Assembly (NCBI RefSeq): GCF_014838715.1 | Contig: NZ_CP061947.1 | Coordinates: 1,860,001 to 1,924,000 of the forward strand | DNA length: 64,000 nucleotides | From: Algoriphagus sp. Y33 | Lineage (GTDB): Bacteria > Bacteroidota > Bacteroidia > Cytophagales > Cyclobacteriaceae | Direction: 5' to 3' | The notes under the pieces: model-generated | What the model saw: the letters and a program-made list of their open reading frames with translations, nothing else | Told to the model about the DNA's origin: nothing | Databases searched by the model: none | Position numbers and translations under genes: made by a program | Part shown: in pieces, positions 9,200 through 17,505 of the stretch | Layout of the letters: each line of letters starts with the position of its first letter | Position numbering within the stretch: the stretch's first letter is position 1

Positions 9200-9363
9200 A
9201 TGAAACCGTTCCGCTTTTACTGTACTTTGGTTGTGGTGCTTGTGCTATGCAGAAATGCATATCCACAGGATTTGTCATTTTTGGATCAATACAATCATGT
9301 TTGGGATTCTCCCAGTGCGAATGCCGGGTAGTCCATGCCTTTTGCCAGTAGGACCGAGGGTGA
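9200..9363 (+). pseudogene. 5' remnant of a secreted DUF5703-type glycoside-hydrolase-like gene
   Basis: An ATG at 9200 opens a 43-codon frame with a signal peptide (KPFRFYCTLVVVLVLCRNA) and then YNHVWDSPSANAG, ended by TAG at 9329-9331. Reading on in frame gives SMPFA. The combined pattern YNxVWDSPSxN-SMP matches the start of DUF5703-type domains of large secreted glycoside-hydrolase-like proteins of Bacteroidota. The rest of that gene is absent; downstream sequence becomes palindromic repeats. It is therefore a broken gene fragment. Confidence 0.55.
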
Positions 9364-9486
9364 GGAAACAGTCTGGGGGACTGTTTTAGTGAGAGCCTGC
9401 CCCGTAGCGCAGCGTATCGGGAGGCCAGCATGCAGCGTGGAATCTAGTGTGCAGGAAGCCTGCAGGGTGGGATAATTCCCTAAATA

Positions 9487-9580
9487 ATGCCGTAGGCATG
9501 ACAGATTGCCTAGCCAGCCATTTCAATGGCTGGTAAAATGATAATTGAATGTTTTGCAAATGCCATAGGCATGGCCGATA
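9487..9580. repeat. Palindromic triplet repeat (ATGCC-GTA-GGCAT type)
   Basis: Three hairpins in a row: ATGCCGTAGGCAT (9487-9499), the central AGCCATTTCAATGGCT (about 9516-9531), and ATGCCATAGGCAT (about 9560-9572). The order and spacing recur at 19432-19529. It lies in the 8.9-9.7 kb gene-poor stretch, where I see no other gene apart from the pseudogene fragment. Confidence 0.65.
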
Positions 9581-9682
9581 TCAAAAATATATCGTTTGAT
9601 AAAATCGTCGTTATTCCCAGATCTCTCGATAGACAAACTCCAAATGAAGGATCATCTATTTTTCGAAACCTTTTGTCAGGAT

Positions 9683-9883
9683 TCAATAAGTAAAACCTCC
9701 ATCCCGTTGTTGAGATGAAGCCTGTGTGTTTAAAATGGAATGTGTTCCATTGGGATTAACCATCACTTTGCTGTCACCATGACCATGAACCACAGAATGA
9801 GTACCATCGGGATTCACAATCACCGACTGAGCATACAGTTCAGAACTCAACATCGCGAAAAAAAGTAGTACTAAAATCTTCAT
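9683..9883 (-). CDS. Small secreted protein with VNPDGTHS repeats
   Basis: 66 aa from the ATG at 9883 (a longer frame extends upstream, but this start gives a clean signal peptide, MKILVLLFFAMLSSELYAQ). The mature part repeats VNPDGTHSVV...VNPNGTHSIL, two copies of an ~8-residue motif separated by HGHGDSK. Small exported proteins with this repeat occur in Bacteroidota; the function is unknown. It stands alone beside the palindrome-rich region. Confidence 0.6.
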   Translation of the reverse strand: MKILVLLFFAMLSSELYAQSVIVNPDGTHSVVHGHGDSKVMVNPNGTHSILNTQASSQQRDGGFTY

Positions 9884-10368
9884 AATAGTTTTTTCTGGAC
9901 TGGCGAGAAGAGGTTTAGAAAATGGAGGTGAGGTTTTTAACACTATTAGAAATGGGGTGGGATAATAGGGTGGAATTACAAATTCCACCCAGTCCCAAAA
10001 ATCAATGATTTGACTACGCCCAGAAGGGGATTCTACATAAGCAAGATTGATGGTTTGACTACTATAAACGTAGGATGGTAGGTGCTATATTATTAAACCG
10101 TTGACGGTACAAATCTTCAGGGATCAAGTTGTTGCACTAAACCTGCGGTAGTTTCAAATTCGACCCAAAATTTCTAAATTGAGGCGTGGAATTTGAAAAT
10201 TTTAATATTTGTAACCATTTGAAAATCAATTGTTTATTTTTTTTTGTTTTGTGCATATTTTCGAAAGTTAAATCACTGATTTACAATTTTTTACAAGCTA
10301 TTTCTATAGTGACGAAAAACCCATATATAAGGTGTCTCGATTCTGGTTCCCCATAAGAACCTCTCCGG
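9884..10368. other. Gene-free stretch
   Basis: About 480 bp with no supported gene. It becomes very AT-rich after 10190, including a T9 run near 10239. I see no tRNA, terminator or repeat unit in it. Confidence 0.5.
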
Positions 10369-10434
10369 TTCCATGCAACAGCGGTTTCATTGTTCGTGCT
10401 ACGCACGCAACGAAAACCTAGTTGTTGGCAACAG
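10369..10434. repeat. Imperfect palindrome resembling an attC site
   Basis: Left half TGCAACAGCGGTTTCATTG and right half CAACGAAAACCTAGTTGTTG are imperfectly complementary around a CGTGC-TAC-GCACG tip, with unpaired bases in one arm. The outer boxes pair TGCAAC with GTTGGCA, leaving one extra G. It abuts the stop codon of the 10435-11271 gene, on that gene's 3' side. This is the layout of an integron cassette attC, but the R boxes do not match the consensus fully, and no integrase is in the window. Confidence 0.35.
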
Positions 10435-11271
10435 TTATTTTAAATAGTTTTTAATAAATTGTATTAATCGATAAATAAAAAGACCTAAAACTAAATTAAA
10501 AATTCCTACTATTCCTAAAATAATTAGTGGCTTAAGCGCATAAGGAAAATTAATTGATAATAAGATAGCGGTCATAATAAAAAAGATTGCACCGTAAGCA
10601 ATCATTCCTATTCCTAATTTTTTTTCTTCATCGTATTTATCATTTTCTATGATTAATTTGAGTCCTTTATGTTTGATGTCAATTCCTATTATTGGTTGTT
10701 TACCATTATTGTTTTCAGCTAGAATATTAAATCTAATTTCTGAATTACGATTAAAAACAGGAAGATAAAATTTAGAATTGGTTTGAAAATAATTTATATC
10801 ATTTTGTAACTGAAGTGGGGTTGTATAATTAGGATCTTGATTCCTTTGTTCCATATCTATTTTATTGCGTTCAACTACTTCTACAAGTCTGTCATAGTGG
10901 TTTGCATCTAGAAAAATTCTTTTTCCTGAGTCAACATAATATCCATTCTGTCCTTTTATGAAAGAATCTTTATCTACCCAGATATCTACAAAAATGTCTT
11001 GAAAATCTATATTGCTATCATTGTTTAGAATTGCAGTAATGAAATTTAGATGGTTGGTTTTTAGCCCATTGTAGTAAACTTCAATATTTCCCCAGTATTC
11101 GTTTTGATTGGAAGTTGCGAGAGGCTGAAAGAGAAAATTGTATTTTATGAACGTAAGTCGATTTTTAAATTTCTCAAAATAAATACCTAGCGCTAAGCTC
11201 ACTAGTCCTGTAAATATTAGAGAAATAGTTGTAGGAGCTATGTCTTTAAGAAATAATGTGATATTTTCCAT
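10435..11271 (-). CDS. Membrane protein of unknown function
   Basis: 278 aa, not recognised. It has one membrane helix near the N terminus (about residues 14-32), a soluble middle (~45-210) and two helices near the C terminus (~220-240 and ~248-270). The middle region contains many N, Y and D residues. The gene is clearly more AT-rich than its core-genome neighbours and stands alone, with its stop codon touching an attC-like palindrome. Together these suggest an acquired single-gene unit. No function is inferred. Confidence 0.65.
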   Translation of the reverse strand: MENITLFLKDIAPTTISLIFTGLVSLALGIYFEKFKNRLTFIKYNFLFQPLATSNQNEYWGNIEVYYNGLKTNHLNFITAILNNDSNIDFQDIFVDIWVDKDSFIKGQNGYYVDSGKRIFLDANHYDRLVEVVERNKIDMEQRNQDPNYTTPLQLQNDINYFQTNSKFYLPVFNRNSEIRFNILAENNNGKQPIIGIDIKHKGLKLIIENDKYDEEKKLGIGMIAYGAIFFIMTAILLSINFPYALKPLIILGIVGIFNLVLGLFIYRLIQFIKNYLK

Positions 11272-11520
11272 TAAAATTTTTGCTTACTTGTTTATTGCTA
11301 TAAATTTTTGGACCCAATTCGTCATTAATATGCACTTGTTTGAATGTTTCTCTCTCAAAAAAAACACCATTCCTCCCCTCTAAAAAGCTCCTGAAAATAC
11401 TTCTATAATTTTAGGTTTGCAAGGGAATTAGGGGAAATCTGAAAGCTAAAGCCAGAAAGCTGAAGGGGAGAAGAAGTGGCTTGGGAGTGTTGAATCCTAT
11501 CTCAGCGGATTGTCTTTGCA

Positions 11521-12183
11521 CTACACAATCCCCAGATACACAGAATCTGACAAGTCCCTTTTTTTCGTCCAGGCATTTTCTTGGCTGAAGGCAATCCAGG
11601 CATGCCATTTTGAGGCTTTACCATAAGGTTGGATGGTATGACTTTCCTTATTTCGGGTATTTCCTAGAAACTCCCATTCCGAACCAGTGCCATTTTCTTC
11701 AGCGGAAAGTAGGAAAACAAATACATTGTCTGTGGGCTTGGCCGCTGCCTGCCAGGAATTGTCTGTCCAAGTGAACTTTATCCCTTCAGGAACCCGCTCT
11801 ACTTTAGGATCTTGAGGGCCCAGCAGACTTCCTCTACTCACTTTCACCAAACTGATATCCAGTACTTTTGATGCTGAGGTTCCTACAAATTTGAAGGAGT
11901 TTTTCATTGTATAAGATACCGCCGCATGGTAAGGTCTGCTTGCCCCATTTTCATGATTCTGATAGCCAAAGCGTAAGATATGCGTGATGTTCTTCAGGAA
12001 TTTTTGCGTCTGGGTGCTCACCGATTGGGAGTTGCGCTTTCTTTCAGAAGTTCTTGCTTTGGTACTTTTACTTTGTTTGCCGGGCTTTCTGCGGGCATAC
12101 GTTACTCCGCCCACTTTGTAAAAAATCAGATCTCCCACATTACCGGATAGCCCAGCTAGGATTGAGTTAGTGATTCGTGCCAT
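11521..12183 (-). CDS. DUF6266 family protein
   Basis: 220 aa with the DUF6266 start signature MARITNSILAGLSGNVGDLI followed by a basic linker (RRKPGKQSKSTKARTSERK) and two beta-rich segments. The family is frequent in Bacteroidota, often in many copies per genome, and has no established function. The Gly-rich basic N terminus resembles those of some virion or surface-assembly proteins, which is only a resemblance. Monocistronic. Confidence 0.75.
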   Translation of the reverse strand: MARITNSILAGLSGNVGDLIFYKVGGVTYARRKPGKQSKSTKARTSERKRNSQSVSTQTQKFLKNITHILRFGYQNHENGASRPYHAAVSYTMKNSFKFVGTSASKVLDISLVKVSRGSLLGPQDPKVERVPEGIKFTWTDNSWQAAAKPTDNVFVFLLSAEENGTGSEWEFLGNTRNKESHTIQPYGKASKWHAWIAFSQENAWTKKRDLSDSVYLGIV

Positions 12184-12504
12184 ATGCTTAGTAGTTGATT
12201 TACAGCATAATATAGTTATGTCTTAGCAATATTAGCTAGTAAAAACTAAAGAAAAATGAATTTTTAGCATATTAAAAACAATAAAATAGCAATATTATAA
12301 TAATCTTATACTGTTAAAATATTGGTTTTGTATTGGTCATGATATGGTTTTGAATGTGGAAATATGCTAGTTTGCATGCTGACAAACATATAGCAAAGGT
12401 GGGGGAGATGCCGGGAAGATGGCGTGTATGTAAGAAGCTAGAAAAGGATTGGATTGCCTTTATTTCATGACCAATAAGCACCAAATGGTATAAGGATTGA
12501 AATA
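12184..12504. other. AT-rich gene-free stretch
   Basis: About 320 bp upstream of the DUF6266 gene, rich in A and T. It presumably holds that gene's promoter; I see no gene, repeat unit or RNA. Confidence 0.4.
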
Positions 12505-13089
12505 TTACTTTGCTGGCATTTCTGAGGCTACAATCAGGTATCCCAGATCATGCAGCTTGGGAAGGAAATAGGTGCAGGCTGTTTGTTTTTCAATCCCCTC
12601 CCAATAAGGCTCATAGTCAAAGGCCAGACTGTTCTGCTCACATTGCTCAAAGAATTCAAACCATTCTGTCATCACTACAGCTTTGGATACCTTTTTTAGG
12701 AATTTGAAAGGGTTCAGTAACTCATCTTCCGATAATGCCAAGCAGGATTCTGATAGCTTATGCTTTTTCCCGTAGATACCTTTCGATAGCTGTTTTAGGA
12801 ATTTGGTGGTGTATTTGCCAGTCAAGCGAGAAAACTTTTCCTTTTGCTCATTCAGGAGGTATAATCCCACCACCAATTCCTTGAGCATTTTTAGCTCGTA
12901 GCATAAATAAGATGGGTCTTTTTTAAGCTCTTTCGAGGGTTTCTTGGAAATAGAAGATTCCAGAATCAATCCCAGCTTGTATCTACCGTGTTCGATAAAA
13001 GTGAAACTATAATAGCCATCCAGTATATCTAAAGGGCAACTTGGAACCTGAAGAAGAAAATCGTTGTGCTTAATTGTGATTATTTGCAT
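12505..13089 (-). CDS. Hypothetical protein
   Basis: 194 aa, soluble, not recognised. The sequence is helix-rich with many K and L residues (KMLKELVVGLYLLNEQKEKF around residue 70). No signal peptide, membrane segment or catalytic motif is visible. It stands alone, in an accessory region near two toxin-antitoxin-like loci. Confidence 0.6.
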   Translation of the reverse strand: MQIITIKHNDFLLQVPSCPLDILDGYYSFTFIEHGRYKLGLILESSISKKPSKELKKDPSYLCYELKMLKELVVGLYLLNEQKEKFSRLTGKYTTKFLKQLSKGIYGKKHKLSESCLALSEDELLNPFKFLKKVSKAVVMTEWFEFFEQCEQNSLAFDYEPYWEGIEKQTACTYFLPKLHDLGYLIVASEMPAK

Positions 13090-13660
13090 GATTTAGCATT
13101 GTTGGTGTGAATTCCTAATTTCTGGACAATGCTATTTCTAAAGTATTCCTTGGGGAGGTAAAATATCCCGGATGGGAGTTTGGAGGCCTTACTGAGTTGA
13201 AAATGGAGGATATATTAAGGTTAGAAGTGAGATTTATTTAATCTACCTTTTTGGAAATAAGTGGCTCGATCGTTTTCTCGGGATAAGAATAACTTTTAAT
13301 TCAAGGAATAGACGAATCTCCTTTCAAATGACTCTAATTTTTCATTATTTGTTATCAGGCTTTTTATCTTGTTCCAGACTAAAACTACCATAATGATCAT
13401 CCAGACTGAGCCAGTCTAAGTTTTTACATTTGGGATCTGGGTTTCCAATCCTTTTTACTATTGCTCAATCTGTGGCGACTAATATCTATCCACTGGCGAT
13501 CTAAAAAAGGCTTTTTGGAATGAGTTGGTTTAGCGGGAAGTGGGGGGATGTGTGGGGAAAGCTTGGGAGGTGATGATAGCGACAGGACAAAAATCTTACA
13601 AAAAAGAATTAGTATTATTATGAATGGTTTGCATAAGTTAACCTATTGCTTAATTTTGTT
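13090..13660. other. Gene-free stretch
   Basis: About 570 bp between divergent genes with no supported ORF, repeat unit or RNA gene. The right end must contain the promoter for the toxin-antitoxin pair. Confidence 0.4.
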
Positions 13661-14071
13661 GTGAAAAGAAAGGCGAACCTAATCAGAACTTCCCACGATG
13701 GCAAGAAAGCCTTTTATCTGGACGTAGAGAATTCCGGGGATATCATGGCATTCCTGCGATCCGAGAAAGCAAATTTGAAGAAGTTTTATACTGCCATAGA
13801 GTTGATTTTGAACCATCAGGCTCCGAGAGATTTATACGATAAAGAGAATTTTGAAAAAGGATGTGAACAGGTTACTGCCATTAAATTGTTTAAAGGGAAG
13901 AAGAATCCCAGGATTTACTGCAGGCAATATGCTGACGGAGACACGGAGCGTTTTGTAATCATTGGAATAGAACTTCAAGAGAAGAAGAAATCCCAAAAAT
14001 TGACAGCAACAGAAAAAAGCATCATACGAAGAGTAGCTAAATACGAATACGACTTAACACCAAAACCATGA
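13661..14071 (+). CDS. HigB/RelE-like toxin candidate
   Basis: 136 aa from the GTG at 13661; a TTG at 13646 gives 141 aa. Its length, basic character and C-terminal pattern (KNPRIYCRQYADGDTERFVIIGIE, in part) fit RelE/HigB-type ribosome-dependent mRNA interferases or related Gp49-like proteins. The toxin-first order and the 4-bp ATGA overlap with the XRE gene are typical of higBA operons. Family membership is inferred mainly from context. Confidence 0.6.
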   Translation: MKRKANLIRTSHDGKKAFYLDVENSGDIMAFLRSEKANLKKFYTAIELILNHQAPRDLYDKENFEKGCEQVTAIKLFKGKKNPRIYCRQYADGDTERFVIIGIELQEKKKSQKLTATEKSIIRRVAKYEYDLTPKP

Positions 14072-14460
14072 CAGATTCTATTAAAAATGAATGGGATGCA
14101 CTCATGAATGAGATGTCCTATGAGGACCAAGTAGCTTCAAAAGCTGATGTATTGGCTTTGCAGTACTTGGGTCTGGTAGACAAAAAAATGGAAGAAATTC
14201 ATATGAACAAAAAGGAGTTGGCAGATAAAATCGGCACTTCTGCTTCCTTTATTACCCAGCTTTTTAGAGGAGATCGTAAGCCAAATTGGAATATTCTGGC
14301 AAAGATGTCCATGGAATTGGGTTTGGATTTCAAGGTTATGACCGAGGAACTTTTTCAGGAAAAAGTGCAGGAAGAGTTGAAAAAGTATGGGGTTTTTGAA
14401 GGCAGGTCAGAGATGCGGGTGGCGGAGCCGAAAGTTGAATATGGTAAAACATCTGAATAG
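14068..14460 (+). CDS. XRE family antitoxin-like regulator (HigA-type)
   Basis: 130 aa. A helix-turn-helix at about residues 45-100 (MNKKELADKIGTSASFITQL) follows an N-terminal helical region and precedes a charged C-terminal tail. It overlaps the upstream toxin-like gene by 4 bp, so the two are translationally coupled. It probably neutralises the toxin and represses the operon, as HigA does. Confidence 0.7.
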   Translation: MTDSIKNEWDALMNEMSYEDQVASKADVLALQYLGLVDKKMEEIHMNKKELADKIGTSASFITQLFRGDRKPNWNILAKMSMELGLDFKVMTEELFQEKVQEELKKYGVFEGRSEMRVAEPKVEYGKTSE

Positions 14461-14515
14461 TATCCATTATGGAGAGCTCAGGCCTACCTTAAGGTTAGCA
14501 ATAAAAATAGGAGAT

Positions 14516-15094
14516 TTAACTAAACCCTAAATCCACCTCAGGATACTTTTCTAAAAGCTGCGGAAGTGTGATTACAGGAATACCTAGAATACCGCAGATG
14601 GCAGGGATCTTTTTGAAAAGTTTTAGGTCATTGGCTGAAGGAGTCTCTTCTGTCACTAAGTAAATTTCTTCCTCTGGGTTGTCTTTGATCAGATGTTGGC
14701 AATACATAATCAACTTTGCATCGGCAGATTCCATAAAGCGGTTTTTCTGAACTTCGAATTCTGATTCGTTGAGTTTTTTTAATTGAAATGGATTGGCGAC
14801 GAACTGGTTCTTTACCATGTTTAAAAACCTAGTCGGAGCTAAGGGGATCAGTTCATCTGTCTTGGTGATGACCTTATTTTCTTTCAAAAATCCTTTATCA
14901 GTCAGAAAATCCAGCTTTTGCAGGATGATTTTCTGGCCAACAAATTTACTTTCCTCGTAAACCGCATCAAGCAGAATGATCTCACCTGAAGAAACTTTGC
15001 TCTTGATCACTTCGAATAGAACGCCCTTTTTATCAAACGGCAAATAGTACCGAACCAAACTCAATAAAGAACTGGTGTCGATCACTACAATCAT
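14516..15094 (-). CDS. DUF4411 family PIN-like protein
   Basis: 192 aa with the PIN-like start MIVVIDTSSLLSLVRYY (Asp6), a conserved Asp/Glu-containing core, ADAKLIMYCQ (about 123-132) and YLVTEETPS (about 145-153). This matches DUF4411, a PIN-fold family usually encoded with an ImmA/IrrE-type protein. PIN proteins are metal-dependent RNases. Here the start codon overlaps the end of the ImmA/IrrE gene by 4 bp. A toxin or defence role is inferred. Confidence 0.75.
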   Translation of the reverse strand: MIVVIDTSSLLSLVRYYLPFDKKGVLFEVIKSKVSSGEIILLDAVYEESKFVGQKIILQKLDFLTDKGFLKENKVITKTDELIPLAPTRFLNMVKNQFVANPFQLKKLNESEFEVQKNRFMESADAKLIMYCQHLIKDNPEEEIYLVTEETPSANDLKLFKKIPAICGILGIPVITLPQLLEKYPEVDLGFS

Positions 15095-16254
15095 CTCAGG
15101 TACTTTTCGAGTTGTTCAGGTTTGAGATGTAGCGTCTTGCAAAGCTCATATTCATTGATCACCCCATCGTAAAAAGCGGTTTGAACGGCTGAGACAAATA
15201 ATGGGGATTGGATGGGTTTGGCCTGACTTGCCATTGGCTTCTTGCCCATTTCCTTTTCCAGTTCTCTTTTCTTTTTCTCAGCGTCTTTTTTAGCTTGAAT
15301 GGTATCATCTTGGTCTTTTCTCATTCTGCCATATATAGCACCACTCATCTTGTTTGTTCTGACCAGATAAGTAAGGATAGCTGTAAAGCTCAGGTGGGTG
15401 CTATCAGAAATGGTTTTGATCTCATCAAATGAATAATCATTGGATTTGCCTATTTCCGGTAGATTATCAAGAGCCGCTAATTCATCTCCAGCAAGGAAGG
15501 CAAAAGCAAAATTATTACACCAAGTCTCAATCTTAGATGTGGTTGTATTATGAGCCAGTTGGTCGTAATCCATGGATTCGACTTCTTCTTGATTGAGCAG
15601 GTAATGACCCAACTCATGGGCTAAGGTGAAGATCTCGCGCTTGAAGTAATCTTGATTCCTTCTTAGTACAATGACATTAGGTTGTAAATAGAACCCGTCA
15701 ATATTGCTTTTTTGTTTTAAGGAAGGGTGCTCTACAAATTCAAAGACCAAAATATTTGCTTCAGCAAATTTATTGATCAGTGCTTCCAAGAACTTCTTGG
15801 AGTCTTTTCTAAACTTTGGAAAAAGTGTTTTTCGAACTTCTTTAGCAACGGTTAGTGCATCTTCAGCCGTATTATAAATAGGCAAAGCCCTATCTATTTT
15901 AAGATCAGACATCTTGGCCAATCCCGATAAGGACAGCTTCAACTCTTCAAACTGAGTAACAATCTTTTTGGAAGCAAGGTTAAGATCAGTTCCAAATTTT
16001 TCCTTTCTAAAAAATATACTGGCTTCCTGACTTTGAATAGGAGGGTTTGGATCCAAATAATAGGATAGACCTTTGCTGAAAATCTTATCGATCCTTTTCA
16101 GATGATTGAGTTGAATTTCAGGCTTAAAAATATCTTCCCACTCCAATTTATTCTTTAATCCTTCGCTCACTAAATCCAAAAACTCTTCCTTCTCCAATCT
16201 GAACTGATGGATAAGCTGTTCTATTCGGGCAATATTATAGGGAGTGGTATTCAA
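15091..16254 (-). CDS. ImmA/IrrE family metallo-endopeptidase
   Basis: 387 aa. HELGH at residues 213-217 is the zinc-binding HExxH motif inside FTLAHELGHYLL, typical of ImmA/IrrE peptidases that cleave XRE-type repressors. A helical N-terminal region of ~140 residues precedes it, and a Lys/Glu-rich segment of ~35 residues (about 318-345) follows the domain. It lies between an XRE regulator (63 bp upstream) and the DUF4411 PIN gene (4-bp overlap), forming a three-gene cassette on the minus strand. Cleavage of the neighbouring XRE protein is a natural hypothesis. Confidence 0.82.
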   Translation of the reverse strand: MNTTPYNIARIEQLIHQFRLEKEEFLDLVSEGLKNKLEWEDIFKPEIQLNHLKRIDKIFSKGLSYYLDPNPPIQSQEASIFFRKEKFGTDLNLASKKIVTQFEELKLSLSGLAKMSDLKIDRALPIYNTAEDALTVAKEVRKTLFPKFRKDSKKFLEALINKFAEANILVFEFVEHPSLKQKSNIDGFYLQPNVIVLRRNQDYFKREIFTLAHELGHYLLNQEEVESMDYDQLAHNTTTSKIETWCNNFAFAFLAGDELAALDNLPEIGKSNDYSFDEIKTISDSTHLSFTAILTYLVRTNKMSGAIYGRMRKDQDDTIQAKKDAEKKKRELEKEMGKKPMASQAKPIQSPLFVSAVQTAFYDGVINEYELCKTLHLKPEQLEKYLR

Positions 16255-16317
16255 TGCTTTGAGCTGATTTTACTAAAAGAACGCAAAAATAGGATAATTA
16301 ATCCAAATGGAATTTTG

Positions 16318-16734
16318 TTACCTCCCAATCAACTTCTCCAACCTCGCCATCATCTCATCCTTCTCCTTCAGCATACGCTCGTATAACTCAATCTTCTCCT
16401 CATGAAGCTTGAGGATTTTATCAACTGGATCGAAATGAAAGTTTGCGCCAGAATTGGCAATAAATGCTTCCTTATTAAAAGTATTCGAAATAATATTCAC
16501 TGCCTGTTCCTCATCAAAATTCTGGAAAGCCTCTACGGGTAGTTTCAGCGCATCAGCAATCTGCGAAAGCAAACTTGTTTCGATTTCTTCTTTTTGCTCC
16601 AGCAGGGAGATCTTCTTCTGGTTCCATTCCTCACCCAATTCATACGCCAGAGATTCCTGCTTGATGCCCAGCATTTCCCTGAAGCGCTTGACGTTTCTGC
16701 CTTGGTGGATGTGTTTGGATGGGGAGTCGTTCAT
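16318..16734 (-). CDS. XRE family transcriptional regulator
   Basis: 138 aa. A helix-turn-helix spans about residues 12-65 (GRNVKRFREMLGIKQESLAY then QKKISLLEQ) and a coiled-coil tail covers about 108-138 (KLHEEKIELYERMLKEKDEM). It is a close paralogue of the protein at 44926-45339, with long identical stretches in both the HTH and the tail. It is the first gene of the cassette with ImmA/IrrE and DUF4411 and may be its repressor. Confidence 0.8.
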   Translation of the reverse strand: MNDSPSKHIHQGRNVKRFREMLGIKQESLAYELGEEWNQKKISLLEQKEEIETSLLSQIADALKLPVEAFQNFDEEQAVNIISNTFNKEAFIANSGANFHFDPVDKILKLHEEKIELYERMLKEKDEMMARLEKLIGR

Positions 16735-16963
16735 GGGGTGTTTCTTTTTATTTCGGTCTGTGATGATCCGCCACGGAGGACAGGCACGGCCCGAAGCGAT
16801 GGACTTATTTCTGTGTTAGATCAAATTTAAGCCTTTCCTGCTTTTTACACAGGATGTGAGACTGGATTTCTTAGGTAAAATAGGCATTTGGCGGTGATAA
16901 TTTATTCTATTTCTAAAATCTTCGCGTCAGTTTATGTCTGGCAGTGACTACAGATCGATTTTG

Positions 16964-17058
16964 TTCAACCCCCTATGGGGTTGGGCTAAACAGACGTGAT
17001 CTGCTATGATCCATGGGTTGCACCCATGGTTATTGAGGGTTTGATCCCTTCAGGATCG
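16964..17058. repeat. Palindromic triplet repeat (CAACCCC/CCATGGG type)
   Basis: Hairpins in series: CAACCCCCTATGGGGTTG (about 16966-16983), CCATGGGTTGCACCCATGG (17011-17029) and GATCCCTTCAGGATC (about 17043-17057). It has the same outer-centre-outer plan as the unit at 17246 and those at 9.5 and 19.3 kb, but different stem sequences. It lies in the 770-bp gene-free stretch 16735-17505. Confidence 0.6.
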
Positions 17059-17245
17059 GGACAGGCTCTTCAGGATCATTGAATACAAAAAAGACTTAGA
17101 GTTTGGTAGGTCATCCGGTTTACTATTTCTTTCGTATAGTCATGATAATGGGGAGGATTAGTTAGTGTTAATAGGAATTGTTTCAAAGAAAGTATGAAAT
17201 CATACTTGTTCGTCATCACTTAGCAAATATTACCGATTGAAAGCC

Positions 17246-17340
17246 GACCACGAAGTGGTCAAACTTTTCAATAGCCACCCATGAAATGGGTGGTTAGCTG
17301 ACGTAATGGGGATATAGGATCAACCCTGAAGGGGTTGAAC
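17246..17340. repeat. Palindromic triplet repeat (GACCAC/CCACCCAT type)
   Basis: Hairpins GACCACGAAGTGGTC (17246-17260), CCACCCATGAAATGGGTGG (about 17276-17294) and CAACCCTGAAGGGGTTG (about 17321-17337). The central arm carries an AGCCA...TGG frame around an ATGAAAT loop, like the central hairpin of the other units. Confidence 0.6.
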
Positions 17341-17505
17341 TTACTAATTAATCGCCTACCCATATTTCTAGCATAACCTTCTGTATTTAATCCTTCTGCT
17401 AGAATAAGCTATCCTTTCTCAGAATAGATTACCTATAAATGTTTTTTGAGCTTTATCCCAATGCTGATCATTAGTTGCCAGCAGAGACAATAAACTGTTT
17501 TAATA

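Noticed and set aside
9183..9431. Minus-strand ORF of 82 codons
   Set aside because: It lies over the plus-strand remnant of a DUF5703-type gene and palindromic repeats; no signal, start context or family resemblance.
10435..16734. Integrated phage
   Set aside because: No integrase, capsid, terminase or lysis gene is seen; the content is toxin-antitoxin-like and repeat-rich rather than phage-like.
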